Shown in pieces: positions 50,542-59,129 of a stretch of 64,000 nucleotides of DNA; position 1 is the stretch's first letter; every line of letters begins with the position of its first letter. The stretch comes from Methylohalobius sp964654415 (GTDB taxonomy: Bacteria; Pseudomonadota; Gammaproteobacteria; Methylococcales; Methylothermaceae), in the NCBI GenBank assembly GCA_964654415.1, contig CAZZIP010000007.1, forward strand, positions 1-64,000, in the 5' to 3' direction. A model generated the notes under the pieces. That model did not search any database. It worked only from the letters and a program-made list of their open reading frames with translations, and was not told where the DNA came from. The position numbers and the translations under genes are program-made.

Positions 50542-50964
50542 ATGCGAGATAGAGTTATGGGCGGCTATTCCGTCACGAAGGAAGTCCGGTTTTGCTACGG
50601 TCACCGGTTGCTGAATCATCCTGGTAAGTGCCGGCATCTGCACGGCCACAGCGTCAAGGCGGCGGTGACTGTTGCGGCTGGGAATTTGGATGCTCGGGGG
50701 ATGGTCTGCGATTTTAGCGAGCTCAAGGCGGTGGTGGCCGGCTTCGTCGAAGAGCGGCTTGACCACACCCTGCTCTTGCACGAGGCCGATCCTCTGGTGC
50801 CTTTGCTGCGCGCTGCCGGAGAACGCTTCCTGACGCTGTCCGAACATCCGACCGCAGAAGTGCTGGCGCGGCTGATCTTCGAACACGTCAAAGCCAAAGG
50901 CTATGCGGTCTGCGAAGTGGGGTTATGGGAGACTGACGACGCCTACGCCTATTACCGAGAGTAG
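50542..50964 (+). CDS. queD: 6-Carboxy-5,6,7,8-tetrahydropterin synthase QueD
   Basis: 140 residues. Makes the pterin substrate of QueE (39634). T-fold enzyme with zinc ligands His21 ('CYGHRL') and His34/His36 with catalytic Cys30 ('GKCRHLHGHS'). The conserved 'ERLDHTLLL' and 'PTAEVLARLIFE' follow. ATG 50542 immediately follows the PilZ stop; an ATG 15 bases on is also possible. About 10 kb from queE-queC, so the pathway is split here. Confidence 0.93.
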   Translation: MRDRVMGGYSVTKEVRFCYGHRLLNHPGKCRHLHGHSVKAAVTVAAGNLDARGMVCDFSELKAVVAGFVEERLDHTLLLHEADPLVPLLRAAGERFLTLSEHPTAEVLARLIFEHVKAKGYAVCEVGLWETDDAYAYYRE

Positions 50965-50973
50965 CTTGAAACC

Positions 50974-51417
50974 ATGCCTCGCCTAAAACCTGCAAATAAA
51001 TTCCGCTGCTTGCAAGAAATTTGCGAATCGAATTATCGCAAGCTGCTGCGCATGATTCCCCAGCTGCCGTGCTTAAAGCGGCGTGCAGTGGCTCATCTGG
51101 GCGGCAAACCGGCCCTGTACCTCGAGCTTAAGGAAAGGGCGCCTTATACCGTGACTTTAGAGCTGAGCTACTGCCTAAGGCATGGCCCCCAGCCGGTGTT
51201 CGAACCGGCATTGAGGTTTAAAGTGTATCTGGACGTTCGGATGGTGGAGGTCCTGGGCGACTGCGAGCGGGCGCTGCATCCGCGCGCACCGGTAGGTTCA
51301 GAAGTCTTAGAGCGCAAATGGCTGCTCAATTATTTTCTCGACAAATGGCTCGATCACTGCTTGCATCACGGCTACCGGTTTGCGGCGGTGGACGACCCGG
51401 CGTATGCAGAGTCTTAA
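50974..51417 (+). CDS. DUF1249 (YqiB-like) protein
   Basis: 147 residues. Matches the DUF1249 pattern: 'CESNYRKLLRMIPQLPCL', 'ERAPYTVTLELSYCLRHG', 'VYLDVRMVEVLGDC' and 'ERKWLLNYFLDKWLDHCLHHGYRF'. In enterobacteria yqiB sits next to nudF and cpdA, and nudF is nearby here. Function unknown. Nine bases after queD. Confidence 0.85.
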   Translation: MPRLKPANKFRCLQEICESNYRKLLRMIPQLPCLKRRAVAHLGGKPALYLELKERAPYTVTLELSYCLRHGPQPVFEPALRFKVYLDVRMVEVLGDCERALHPRAPVGSEVLERKWLLNYFLDKWLDHCLHHGYRFAAVDDPAYAES

Positions 51418-51430
51418 GGAGAGGGAAAAA

Positions 51431-52123
51431 ATGCAGCGGCGTCAATTCGTCAAGCGGCTTGGATTGACCGCCCTCGCCGGCGCTACTTTGGCGGCACCCT
51501 CGCTTGGGGTGGCAAAAAGACCGCTGAGGTGGAAGATGATCACCGCCTGGCTGAGGAACTTTCCGGGACTTGGCACGGGGGCCAACCGGCTGGCGCAGAC
51601 TTACCGACTTGAGCGGCGGCCGCATTCGGGTCAAGGTGTTTGGGGCGGGCGAGCTGTTTACCGCTTTGCAGTCAGGCACCATCGACGCTACCGAGTGGGT
51701 GGGGCCTTACATCGATTTGGCCTTCGGTCTCCACAAGGTAGCTAAATACTACTACTATCCAGGGTGGCAGGAGCCAGGGTCGGTGATCGAATGCTTCCTC
51801 AACCGACCGGCGTTCGAACGTCTGCCCGAGGACCTGCAACAGATAGTGCTGGCTGCCTACAGGGTCGCCAATCTGGACATGCTGGCAGAATTGACCGCGC
51901 GCAATCAACAGGCGTTGGAATCCCTGGTGAATGAGCACAAGGTGCAGCTTAGGGCACTTCCAGACGAAGTGCTTAAGAAGCTCAAAGCGCTCTCAGAGGA
52001 AGTAGTCGCTGAAATTGCTGCGGCGATCCAATGGCGCGTAAAGTCTATGATTCTTTCAGCCGCTTCCGCAAACAGGTCTCGGCCTGGTCAGCGATTTCAA
52101 CCCAGGCTTTTCTGCGCGTGGTT
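51431..52123 (+). pseudogene. Broken TRAP transporter substrate-binding protein gene (DctP family)
   Basis: A twin-arginine-like start 'MQRRQFVKRLGLTALAGATLAAP' (in two parts) and 'WKMITAWLRNFPGLGTGANRLAQ' run from ATG 51431. Near 51600 the frame shifts to continue as 'LTDLSGGRIRVKVFGAGEL', 'ALQSGTIDATEWVGPYIDLAFGLHK' and 'YYYYPGWQEPGS'. Near 52030 it shifts again to 'RKVYDSFSRFRKQVSAWSAISTQAFL'. Functional relatives are about 360 residues; the middle 130 or so are missing between 'AGEL' and 'FTALQSG'. Two frameshifts plus a deletion make it non-functional. No dctM or dctQ gene is near. Confidence 0.85.
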
Positions 52124-52129
52124 TGTAGG

Positions 52130-52150
52130 GGGACGAAGATTTTTCGTCCC
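52130..52150. terminator. Bidirectional hairpin between the TRAP remnant and the small gene
   Basis: GGGACGAA-GATTT-TTCGTCCC, eight perfect pairs. It lies just beyond the stop of the minus-strand 58-residue gene and the end of the TRAP remnant. No good T-run on either side, so termination is only possible. Confidence 0.35.
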
Positions 52151-52156
52151 TTACAA

Positions 52157-52333
52157 TCAGGATTGCTTCAGGGCGGTCAGAATTTTTTCCAAAACCGCTT
52201 TTTTTTCTTTGAGGCGCTCGCGGAAATCCTGGGAATCGGTATCGGCGATTTCGTAGCGCAGATCGGAGAGATAGCTCTCTAGCGCCTCGATGAGATGGGT
52301 TTTTTCGGCGTCGTTTAGATCGAGCTGAAGCAT
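52157..52333 (-). CDS. 58-residue conserved-looking helical protein
   Basis: A small gene from ATG 52333, with CAGGGAA about eight bases upstream. The sequence is strongly helical and acidic-basic: 'EKTHLIEALESYLSDLRYEIADTDSQDFRERLKEKK' (in pieces, residues 10-45). The 'LSDLRxEIADTDxxDFRERLKxxxxVL' pattern resembles a small uncharacterised protein seen in several bacteria. That resemblance is from memory and unverified. No membrane segment, no cysteines. Function unknown. Confidence 0.68.
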   Translation of the reverse strand: MLQLDLNDAEKTHLIEALESYLSDLRYEIADTDSQDFRERLKEKKAVLEKILTALKQS

Positions 52334-52427
52334 ACTGGTGTTCCCTGTTGAATGGTCAGTTACGCAGTGTTTCGGATGTCTTTTTACCGCGCCGCTAGGG
52401 AGATCGTCAATAAATTAGGAGATGCGC

Positions 52428-53090
52428 ATGACTGAGAAACTGAGTGCGATCGTACTGGAAACCGGCTCAGATCCTAAAGCTTGCATCGTCTGGTTACATG
52501 GCCTGGGGGCCGACGGTCACGATTTCGAGCCGCTTGCCCGCGAACTGCGGTTGCCGGGTTCGATTCGCTACGTTTTTCCCCATGCCCCGGTCCGGCCGGT
52601 CACCATCAACGGCGGGATGCAGATGCGGGCTTGGTATGACATCGTTTCCCCAGACCTGCGGCGTCACGTGGACAAGGCTGGCATCCGTCAGTCCCAGCGC
52701 TTGGTCTTAGACCTGCTGGCCGAACAGCTCGCTTCAGGAATCGATCCTTCCCGGATGATTTTGGGAGGGTTTTCCCAAGGTGGGGCGATTGCTCTGGAAG
52801 CCGGGGTAAGGTGCGATCCGCCCCTTGCCGGCATCGTCGCCCTGTCGGCTTATGTGGCACTGCCGGATGAGTTTCCGCAGGCTTCTCCGAGCGCGCCGCC
52901 GATCCTCATGCTGCATGGCAGCCAGGACTCGATCGTGCCGCTGTCTTTGGCAGAGCAAAGCCAGCTGGAGTTAGCGCGCAAAGGTTATCAGGTGACCTGG
53001 CAGGTTTTTCCCATGCCCCACTCGGTCTGTGCCGAGGAGATCGAAGTGCTGCGCCAGTGGCTCTATGCACGCCTTAGGTTAGTGATTTAA
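52428..53090 (+). CDS. Carboxylesterase/phospholipase (alpha/beta hydrolase)
   Basis: 220 residues. ATG 52428 has TTAGGAG six bases before; ATG 52422 would have the site too close. Family of small esterases like Pseudomonas EstB: 'VWLHGLGADGHDF' oxyanion region (about 22-34), nucleophile Ser in 'GGFSQGGA' (about 117), Asp in 'HGSQDSIVP' (about 168) and His in 'PMPHSV' (about 200). Substrate unknown, probably short acyl esters. Its end overlaps the end of cyaA on the other strand by 12 bases. Confidence 0.9.
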   Translation: MTEKLSAIVLETGSDPKACIVWLHGLGADGHDFEPLARELRLPGSIRYVFPHAPVRPVTINGGMQMRAWYDIVSPDLRRHVDKAGIRQSQRLVLDLLAEQLASGIDPSRMILGGFSQGGAIALEAGVRCDPPLAGIVALSAYVALPDEFPQASPSAPPILMLHGSQDSIVPLSLAEQSQLELARKGYQVTWQVFPMPHSVCAEEIEVLRQWLYARLRLVI

Positions 53091-55817
53091 CCGCTGTTCG
53101 ATTTTGCGCTTGTAGGCGAGCAAACAGGCGGTGTGGACCAGGGTAGGGCTAGTCAGCCCAAGGACGCTAGCGGGTACCTTAAGGTCGCTCACATAGCAGG
53201 GATATTCTTCGCCGCCGCGGCGGAGCTGGCGAATGTAGTGCGCTGCCTCAGCGAAGACTTTATCGCCCAGCTCCAGGGAAGAGAATTCCCGATCGTTGCA
53301 CACCAAGGTAAACCTGGGTGGGCCGCCGGGGACTTCTTCGGCGTACACGCGAACTTGGATAGCAGGTTGTAGGGGTTGGTTGGCTTGCGCCGCTTTGAGA
53401 CGCCAGCTTCCAGCCGCAGCCTCGATCCAGGCATATTCTGCTTCACCGCTGCCTGGATAGCGCTGATCCAAAGTCTCTAGCAGTACGGCGTAACGCTGGA
53501 GCACAGTCTGTGGCGGGGCGCCGGGATAGTCCCGTCGGTAGAGGGCGCCGCGTTCGTCGAGCACGAACACCTCCACGCCGCCTGGGTAGGGAAGAAGAAA
53601 CAATTGTACTTTTCCAGGTCGGTTATGACGATACAGAAACGGTAGCGGCGAGTTTCCCAATGCCTGCGAATCGAAAGCTACCGGGGTGAATTCGGTTCGC
53701 GCTTGTCCAAGGGCTTCCGTCAGCGCCAATTCGTCCTCGCACGGCCACCAGTCCAGGCGCCCATCCCGATAGCGGAACAGGTATAAGTGAGTGCCCCCGC
53801 GTAGCACGAACCAGCTCGCCGGGTTACGGTCCAAGGTCTGCGCCAGTTCCCGGTACAGACCCAGGACGCGCAGGGCCAGCGTCCTGGAGGAAAAGCAGTG
53901 AGCCTGAATATCCGCATTGTCCCCACCTTGCTCGTACAGGCGGCAAAGGCAGTCCAGCAGCCCCTCTAGGCCCTCGTAGCGGTTGACCTGGATTTCTCCC
54001 CAGGAGTCATAGCTTAAGACTTCCAGGTGGTGGACCAGGGCGCAACGCTCGGCTCCGTAGCTCAAAGGGTCGAAACGCTCGCTGGTGACTTCGAATCCGC
54101 TCCGTTGTGGGTGAGCGGGCGCGGCGATGTTCAAAAACAAGGCGGCCGCTTGGATGCGCGCCGGCTGGCGGTACACCTGAAGCGGCGATTCTGTCCGGAG
54201 GCACAGCAAGCGGCGCACCCCCTGGTTGAGAAACTTGAGCTCGGCGGCGGTCAGTGGCAGCTGACGGGGAAGCAGGGTCCACTGACTGCCCGCTTGGTTG
54301 ATGCCATTTACCTGCGACCAGGCGATTACTTGGATGAGGTGTCTGGCCTGATAGAGCGGGCGGTCCGGGAGGGGATGGTCGCCGCCTCGGTCCAGCCGCC
54401 AGTACCACCCGCCGTCTTGAGCTTGTTCGCGGCGCAAACTCAGCGCGGTTTCGGGAAGGCCACCTTCGGGAACCAACCGCACGATGTCCACCTTGTCCGG
54501 GCGCCGTTCCAAGGCAGCGCGAAGTTTGCGTCCGAGCAACCTCATAGCCTCATTTTCGGGCATCTGATCGCCGCCGTAACGGGAGGTGAACTGGCGGATG
54601 CGGTGGTAGTTCTGTTTGAGCGTCTGGATTAAGATTTGCCATTCTTGCTCTGCTTGTTCGATCCGTTTGAGGCCGATCCCGCCCAGGCCGACGGAAGCAG
54701 GGTTCAAGCCGAAAGCTTGCAGGAGTGCCGTCAATTGGTGGCGGTACGCGGGATGGTTCAGAGCCGGGTAGGTTTTGATGACAAAACAGCGTCGGATCAG
54801 GGGTAAGAGCTCGGTTTGCTCTTGGGCCATTGCGGACTGTTCGACCCGCTGGTACAGGCAGAGGTAAGGATCGAGTGCTTCGGCTTCCAGCTGTCCGTCG
54901 TAGACTGCCGCTTTAATCCAGGTGGCGAGCCACTTAGGATGAGGATAGGCGGCGGCGTAATCGAGCAGGAGCTGGAGTTTAAGCAGCGCCTTGTAGGGCG
55001 AGTCTAGCGCTTTGTACAACTGCCAGAGGCCAGCGCTGACAAACTCTTCCGCCGGCACATTGTCCAGCCCTCCTAGATCGATGACTGAATTGGGATCGAC
55101 GAAGCGCTTGGTGAGAAGGTAATCGGCATACTCTCGGTAGTGGTCTTCTTGCTCCGGTGGAACTAGCCACCACAGCAGCTTGCCACCGGCGAGATGAACC
55201 GCGGTGCGGTAAAACTCTTCCAGAAGCAGACCGTGTTGAGTAGGACCTGAGCTTTCTCTGGATAAAGGCTCGAGCTGGCCTTGGCGGAAACCTTCCGGAT
55301 CGATCAGGAAAAAGTGCACTTTAAGTCCCTGCACGCCAGCCCAGGCTTCGACTTCCTGGCACTTGACCCGGAGTGCCGCGATCTCTTCCTCGCTGAGATC
55401 GGAGCGGTGACAGACCCAGACATCCAGATCGCTGTGTTTCGAGTAGGCTATGCTGCCGGCGCTGCCCATTAGGAACAACCCATGAATGGGAGGCATCACG
55501 CCGCTCCGGCGGCGGTAATCGAATCCTGGCGCCAGGCGTTGGGCAGCTTTACGGGTGGCGCTGGTTAGAAGGTAAGCGCTGATCCCAGCCGGGGCCTGGC
55601 CGTTGCCGTAGCCGGGCAGGGCAGGATGGTTACAGTGGAACACGAGCGGCAGGATTTCCAAGCAATCGCGTTGCCGGGGAGACAGCCAGGCATACAGGTT
55701 TTGCAGGCGTTGTCGGTGTAAATGGAGGAAGCGGCGGATTAGAGTGTTCAGGTCTTTGCGACTGATTTCCCCGCCGGGAGCAGCTAGTCGAATGGGAAGG
55801 TGCGGTTTGGAGGACAA
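53079..55817 (-). CDS. cyaA: Adenylate cyclase, class I
   Basis: 912 residues from TTG 55817; no ATG lies in a better place. Class I enzyme of gammaproteobacteria: catalytic N-terminal half with 'MGSAGSIAYSKHSDLDVWVCH' (in pieces, about residues 117-137), where the two aspartates bind metal. The C-terminal half (about 520-912) is the regulatory part; it is longer than in E. coli CyaA (848). Makes cAMP for a CRP-type regulator, which is not in the window. Starts 3 bases after the GGDEF-like gene. Confidence 0.9.
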   Translation of the reverse strand: MSSKPHLPIRLAAPGGEISRKDLNTLIRRFLHLHRQRLQNLYAWLSPRQRDCLEILPLVFHCNHPALPGYGNGQAPAGISAYLLTSATRKAAQRLAPGFDYRRRSGVMPPIHGLFLMGSAGSIAYSKHSDLDVWVCHRSDLSEEEIAALRVKCQEVEAWAGVQGLKVHFFLIDPEGFRQGQLEPLSRESSGPTQHGLLLEEFYRTAVHLAGGKLLWWLVPPEQEDHYREYADYLLTKRFVDPNSVIDLGGLDNVPAEEFVSAGLWQLYKALDSPYKALLKLQLLLDYAAAYPHPKWLATWIKAAVYDGQLEAEALDPYLCLYQRVEQSAMAQEQTELLPLIRRCFVIKTYPALNHPAYRHQLTALLQAFGLNPASVGLGGIGLKRIEQAEQEWQILIQTLKQNYHRIRQFTSRYGGDQMPENEAMRLLGRKLRAALERRPDKVDIVRLVPEGGLPETALSLRREQAQDGGWYWRLDRGGDHPLPDRPLYQARHLIQVIAWSQVNGINQAGSQWTLLPRQLPLTAAELKFLNQGVRRLLCLRTESPLQVYRQPARIQAAALFLNIAAPAHPQRSGFEVTSERFDPLSYGAERCALVHHLEVLSYDSWGEIQVNRYEGLEGLLDCLCRLYEQGGDNADIQAHCFSSRTLALRVLGLYRELAQTLDRNPASWFVLRGGTHLYLFRYRDGRLDWWPCEDELALTEALGQARTEFTPVAFDSQALGNSPLPFLYRHNRPGKVQLFLLPYPGGVEVFVLDERGALYRRDYPGAPPQTVLQRYAVLLETLDQRYPGSGEAEYAWIEAAAGSWRLKAAQANQPLQPAIQVRVYAEEVPGGPPRFTLVCNDREFSSLELGDKVFAEAAHYIRQLRRGGEEYPCYVSDLKVPASVLGLTSPTLVHTACLLAYKRKIEQRLNH

Positions 55818-55820
55818 GGG

Positions 55821-56600
55821 TCAAGACAAAAGCGCGCTTAGGTCGATTTCCTGATCCTGTTGCACGCGCCTTAAGAGTTTGCACAAGTCGTCGCCTTTGT
55901 ACCAGGCGGCGACTCCATATCGGACTTTACCTTCGCCATCCTTGAACCGGAATGCGGCCCGATCCCCCAAAAGTTTGACCGCCAGTTCTTTGGCATCATC
56001 CAGCAAAGTTTCCGGTAACACCACTAGAAAAGTGCACTGATCGAGCATGCCGACTTCATCTGCCCAGCGCAACTTGTCCTTCAGCGTCTGGCTAATGCTG
56101 CGCATTAACTCCCGCTGGTGCTCAGGTGTGCCGTTGGTCTCTACGGTGAGCCGGATGACCGCGAGGGGGTTTTCATAGCGGCGGCTGCGGCTGATCTGCC
56201 GGTCCAGTTCTTTGAGGATCGCGCGGCGGTTTTTGAGACCGGTGGCCGGGTCGGTGGTTTCCAGACTCTGAAGCCGAGTGCGCAAGGCGGATACGGTTTC
56301 CTTAAGCGCAATTTGTTCGGTGACATCTAGGAAATATAAAACTTCGCCTTCTTCGAACGGCTCGATACAGTAACGCTGGAGCCAGCGCGGACCGGCGTCG
56401 GTGGTGATCTCCACCAACTCGTCCTGCCATCGGGCCAAAGGGGTTTCCGCCAGCGGCCTGGCGATCCAAGCGGCCTTGGCCTGACCAATAAGTTCCAAAA
56501 GCCGTTCGTTAAGCCAAGCGACGCGTCCCGCTTTAAGGACCAATACTCCCATTGGGGCTTTCTCCAACGCGACGATCAGTTCATCCAGCGTGGCGATCAT
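55821..56600 (-). CDS. PAS protein with degenerate GGDEF domain
   Basis: 259 residues. A PAS-like N-terminus (about 5-95, 'ALEKAPMGVLVLKAGRVAWLNERLLELIG'), a short helix and a GGDEF-fold domain starting 'DPATGLKNRRAILKELDRQI' (about 117-136). The active-site loop, normally GG(D/E)EF, reads 'MLDQCTFLVVLP', so it should not make c-di-GMP. It may act as a sensor or effector. Immediately upstream of cyaA, which suggests control of cyclic nucleotide synthesis, but no proof exists. Start ATG 56600. Confidence 0.8.
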   Translation of the reverse strand: MIATLDELIVALEKAPMGVLVLKAGRVAWLNERLLELIGQAKAAWIARPLAETPLARWQDELVEITTDAGPRWLQRYCIEPFEEGEVLYFLDVTEQIALKETVSALRTRLQSLETTDPATGLKNRRAILKELDRQISRSRRYENPLAVIRLTVETNGTPEHQRELMRSISQTLKDKLRWADEVGMLDQCTFLVVLPETLLDDAKELAVKLLGDRAAFRFKDGEGKVRYGVAAWYKGDDLCKLLRRVQQDQEIDLSALLS

Positions 56601-56661
56601 GACTTCCCCTTAAGAACCCGGATTAATTCTAACAGTATGGCATAAACTGGTCAGAATTTGG

Positions 56662-58053
56662 TCAACGGGTTGCCGCCATCCGCCCGCGCGCTTCTGAGAT
56701 TGCCTGTCGGACCTGCTGCGGAGCAGTGCCACCGTAATGGGCACGAGAGGAGACCGAGCCTTCCAGAGTCAGGACCTGATAGACGTCGGCCTCAATCCGG
56801 TCCGACAAGCTTTTGAGCTGCGCAAAGCTCAACTCAGCCAGGTCGCAACCTTGCGCTAGCGCCAGGCAAACTGCTTTGCCCACGATCTCGTGGGCGTCGC
56901 GGAACGGAACGCCTCGGCGTACCAGATAATCGGCCAGATCGGTAGCGGTAGCAAACCCTTTCTTTGCCGCTTCGCGCATCTTCTCCCGCTTGGGCTTAAG
57001 GTGGGGGATCATCTCGGCGAAGGCGCGCAGGCAGTTTAAAACCGTATCGACCGTGTCGAACAAAGGTTCTTTGTCTTCCTGATTGTCCTTGTTGTAGGCC
57101 AAGGGCTGGGCCTTCATCAAGGTCAAAAGCGCCATCAGGTGGCCGAAGACGCGGCCAGTCTTGCCGCGCACCAGTTCCGGTACGTCCGGGTTCTTCTTCT
57201 GAGGCATGATCGAAGACCCGGTGCAGAAGGCATCGGGAAGTTCCACAAAATCGAACTGCGCCGAGGTCCACAACACCAATTCCTCGGCCATACGCGAAAG
57301 ATGGGTCAGCAAAAGCGCCGCGCAAGCGGCAAACTCGATCGCGAAGTCGCGGTCTGAGACTGCATCTAGGGAGTTTGCGGCAGGGCGTTCGAATCCTAAA
57401 AGCTCGGCGGTGTAGAAGCGGTCGATGGGGAAGGACGTCCCGGCCAAGGCGGCCGCGCCTAAAGGCAGGACGTTGACCCGTCGGCGGCAGTCACCGAGGC
57501 GCTCTGCATCGCGCTGCAGCATCTCGAACCAGGCCAACAGGTGGTGGCCGAAGGTGATCGGCTGAGCGACTTGGAGGTGGGTGAAGCCGGGCATGATGGT
57601 TTCCGCTTCACGCTCAGCTAAATCCAGTAGAGCACTTAGCAGGCGCTTGAGTTCGGCTTGGATACAGTCGATCTGGTCGCGCAGCCACAGCCTCAGGTCA
57701 GTCACCACTTGGTCGTTACGCGAGCGGGCGGTGTGGAGTTTTTTACCGGCCTCGCCGATCAGCTCGGTCAGGCGCGCCTCAATGTTCATGTGCACGTCTT
57801 CCAGCGCCACCGACCAGGAAAACTCGCCGCGCTCGATTTCGCCGGCGATTTTCTCCAGACCCGAGACGATGGCCTGGCATTCGGCTTGAGTTAACACGCC
57901 GATCTTGCAGAGCATCTTAGCGTGGGCGATGGAACCTTGAATGTCGTAAGGCGCCAGGCGCTTGTCGAAGCCGACCGAGGCGGTAAATTCCTCGACGAAG
58001 CGGTCGGTGGGTTGGGTGAAACGCCCACCCCAAGGTTTAGGAGTCGCAGTCAT
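56662..58053 (-). CDS. argH: Argininosuccinate lyase
   Basis: 463 residues from ATG 58053; a TTG two codons earlier is less likely. Last step of arginine synthesis: splits argininosuccinate into arginine and fumarate. Fumarase/aspartase superfamily signature 'GSSIMPQKKNPD' with catalytic Ser (about 284-295), 'TARSRNDQVVTDLRLWLRD' and 'GFTHLQVAQPI'. N-terminus 'PKPWGGRFTQPTDRFVEEF' is typical. No neighbour shares the pathway. Confidence 0.97.
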   Translation of the reverse strand: MTATPKPWGGRFTQPTDRFVEEFTASVGFDKRLAPYDIQGSIAHAKMLCKIGVLTQAECQAIVSGLEKIAGEIERGEFSWSVALEDVHMNIEARLTELIGEAGKKLHTARSRNDQVVTDLRLWLRDQIDCIQAELKRLLSALLDLAEREAETIMPGFTHLQVAQPITFGHHLLAWFEMLQRDAERLGDCRRRVNVLPLGAAALAGTSFPIDRFYTAELLGFERPAANSLDAVSDRDFAIEFAACAALLLTHLSRMAEELVLWTSAQFDFVELPDAFCTGSSIMPQKKNPDVPELVRGKTGRVFGHLMALLTLMKAQPLAYNKDNQEDKEPLFDTVDTVLNCLRAFAEMIPHLKPKREKMREAAKKGFATATDLADYLVRRGVPFRDAHEIVGKAVCLALAQGCDLAELSFAQLKSLSDRIEADVYQVLTLEGSVSSRAHYGGTAPQQVRQAISEARGRMAATR

Positions 58054-58122
58054 GGCCAAATACGGGCAAAATCAAATGCTGGCTTGAGCAAACAAGCCCT
58101 ATGATAGGGTATCTTAGAAAGT

Positions 58123-58148
58123 AAAAAAAGCCGCCCGCAAAGGGCGGC
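58123..58148 (-). terminator. Rho-independent terminator of pmoC
   Basis: On the minus strand GCCGCCC-TTTGC-GGGCGGC followed by seven T residues: seven GC-rich pairs, a five-base loop and a U-tract. About 67 bases after the pmoC stop. The strongest terminator in the window. Confidence 0.93.
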
Positions 58149-58215
58149 TCGACCTAGGAGGCAGGTCAAGATGGCTGCGATGTTCTCGCGATGCTCTACT
58201 GAGAGGAAAACACTT

Positions 58216-59031
58216 TCAATCCGACCATTGCGCTTGGTCTTTGCCCAGTTTGGCGACGGCCTCGTCGTAGACGCTACCGCACAATTCTTTGCCGATCAGG
58301 TTGGCTATACTGGCAAAGACCTGTAGCGCGGTGCCCAAGACGCCCAAAGCGAACCAGCCGAAGAACACAAAGCCGTAGTGCAAGGGGGCGACGAACAGCT
58401 CTTCCATGAACCAGAAGGTATGTCCCCACTCATTCAAACCAACGTTGGGCACGATCATGAACGGGCCGATGGTGAAGACGAGGTAAGGTAGGGAAATTCC
58501 TTTTTTCGTATAGTCAAAATAAGGCAAGCGCGTATGCGCGTAAATCATCGAGGCAAAGCCAGTGATGATATAAATCGGATAGCTCATGTAAAATTCGATG
58601 ATATGGCTGGGGGTAAAATCGGTGTCGCGGACGATGGTCTGGTGCCAGGTGCCGTCCTGTTCGGTGAAATAACTTGCTCCCCAATAGACCGCCATCGCGT
58701 AAGCGCATAGCCAAATCACATGGTTAATATTGCGGCGCAACTCTTCGCGCGCGGTGATGCGGTCCAGATCGCGTGGCCGGGTCCGCCACAAGTAGCCCCA
58801 CAAAACCGCAGCGACCATGACTTCTAGCGTGATTTCGGTATACAACAGGTTCATCCAGTATTTTTCAAACTCCGGTGCAAAAGCGTCTAACCCAGCGCTC
58901 CAGCCATAGACGCCCTCGTACCATCGCACCCATAGGTAGAAAATGTTGTAGATTGCAATCGCCCCAATGAACGCCTTGACGTTAAACAGCGGCGCTTCTT
59001 GTTCAGCAACCCTAGCAACTGTAGTAGACAT
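58216..59031 (-). CDS. pmoC: Particulate methane monooxygenase subunit C (lone copy)
   Basis: 271 residues. The ATG at 59031 with AGGAGG is preferred; an extra 14 codons upstream would start poorly. Membrane subunit of copper methane monooxygenase, about six to seven helices. All residues matching the copper sites of Methylococcus PmoC are present: Asp126, His130 and His143 ('EQDGTWH' and 'TPSHIIEF'), and Asn200, His204 and His218 ('LNEWGHTF' and 'PLHYG'). N-terminal 'FYLWVRWYEGVYGWSAGLDAFAPEFEKYWMN' is close to the Methylococcus sequence. No pmoA or pmoB is adjacent, so this is a stand-alone copy, and it is under a predicted FNR-type site. Confidence 0.95.
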   Translation of the reverse strand: MSTTVARVAEQEAPLFNVKAFIGAIAIYNIFYLWVRWYEGVYGWSAGLDAFAPEFEKYWMNLLYTEITLEVMVAAVLWGYLWRTRPRDLDRITAREELRRNINHVIWLCAYAMAVYWGASYFTEQDGTWHQTIVRDTDFTPSHIIEFYMSYPIYIITGFASMIYAHTRLPYFDYTKKGISLPYLVFTIGPFMIVPNVGLNEWGHTFWFMEELFVAPLHYGFVFFGWFALGVLGTALQVFASIANLIGKELCGSVYDEAVAKLGKDQAQWSD

Positions 59032-59092
59032 CTTTTCCTCCTGATTGTGTTTTTGGGAGATACTAGTAAACAAAAAGCCGATTTACCTTGTT

Positions 59093-59106
59093 TTGATTTA
59101 AATCAA
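59093..59106. promoter_or_regulatory. Perfect FNR-type site in the pmoC/HAD intergenic region
   Basis: TTGATTTAAATCAA equals the FNR/ANR consensus TTGAT-N4-ATCAA with no mismatch. Its centre is 68 bases before the pmoC ATG. On the minus strand, a -10-like TAGTAT (59065-59060) gives a start near 59053, so the box would sit about 41-46 bases upstream, near the class II activator position. The -35 hexamer (AGGTAA) is poor, as expected of an activated promoter. It is also 24 bases before the HAD start. The regulator is not in the window. Confidence 0.6.
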
Positions 59107-59129
59107 GCTATTGTTTTTTAAAGATTTTT

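Noticed and set aside
52124..52282. Continuation of the third TRAP frame to 52282
   Set aside because: Homology to the family stops near 52120; the remaining frame is antisense to the 58-residue gene.
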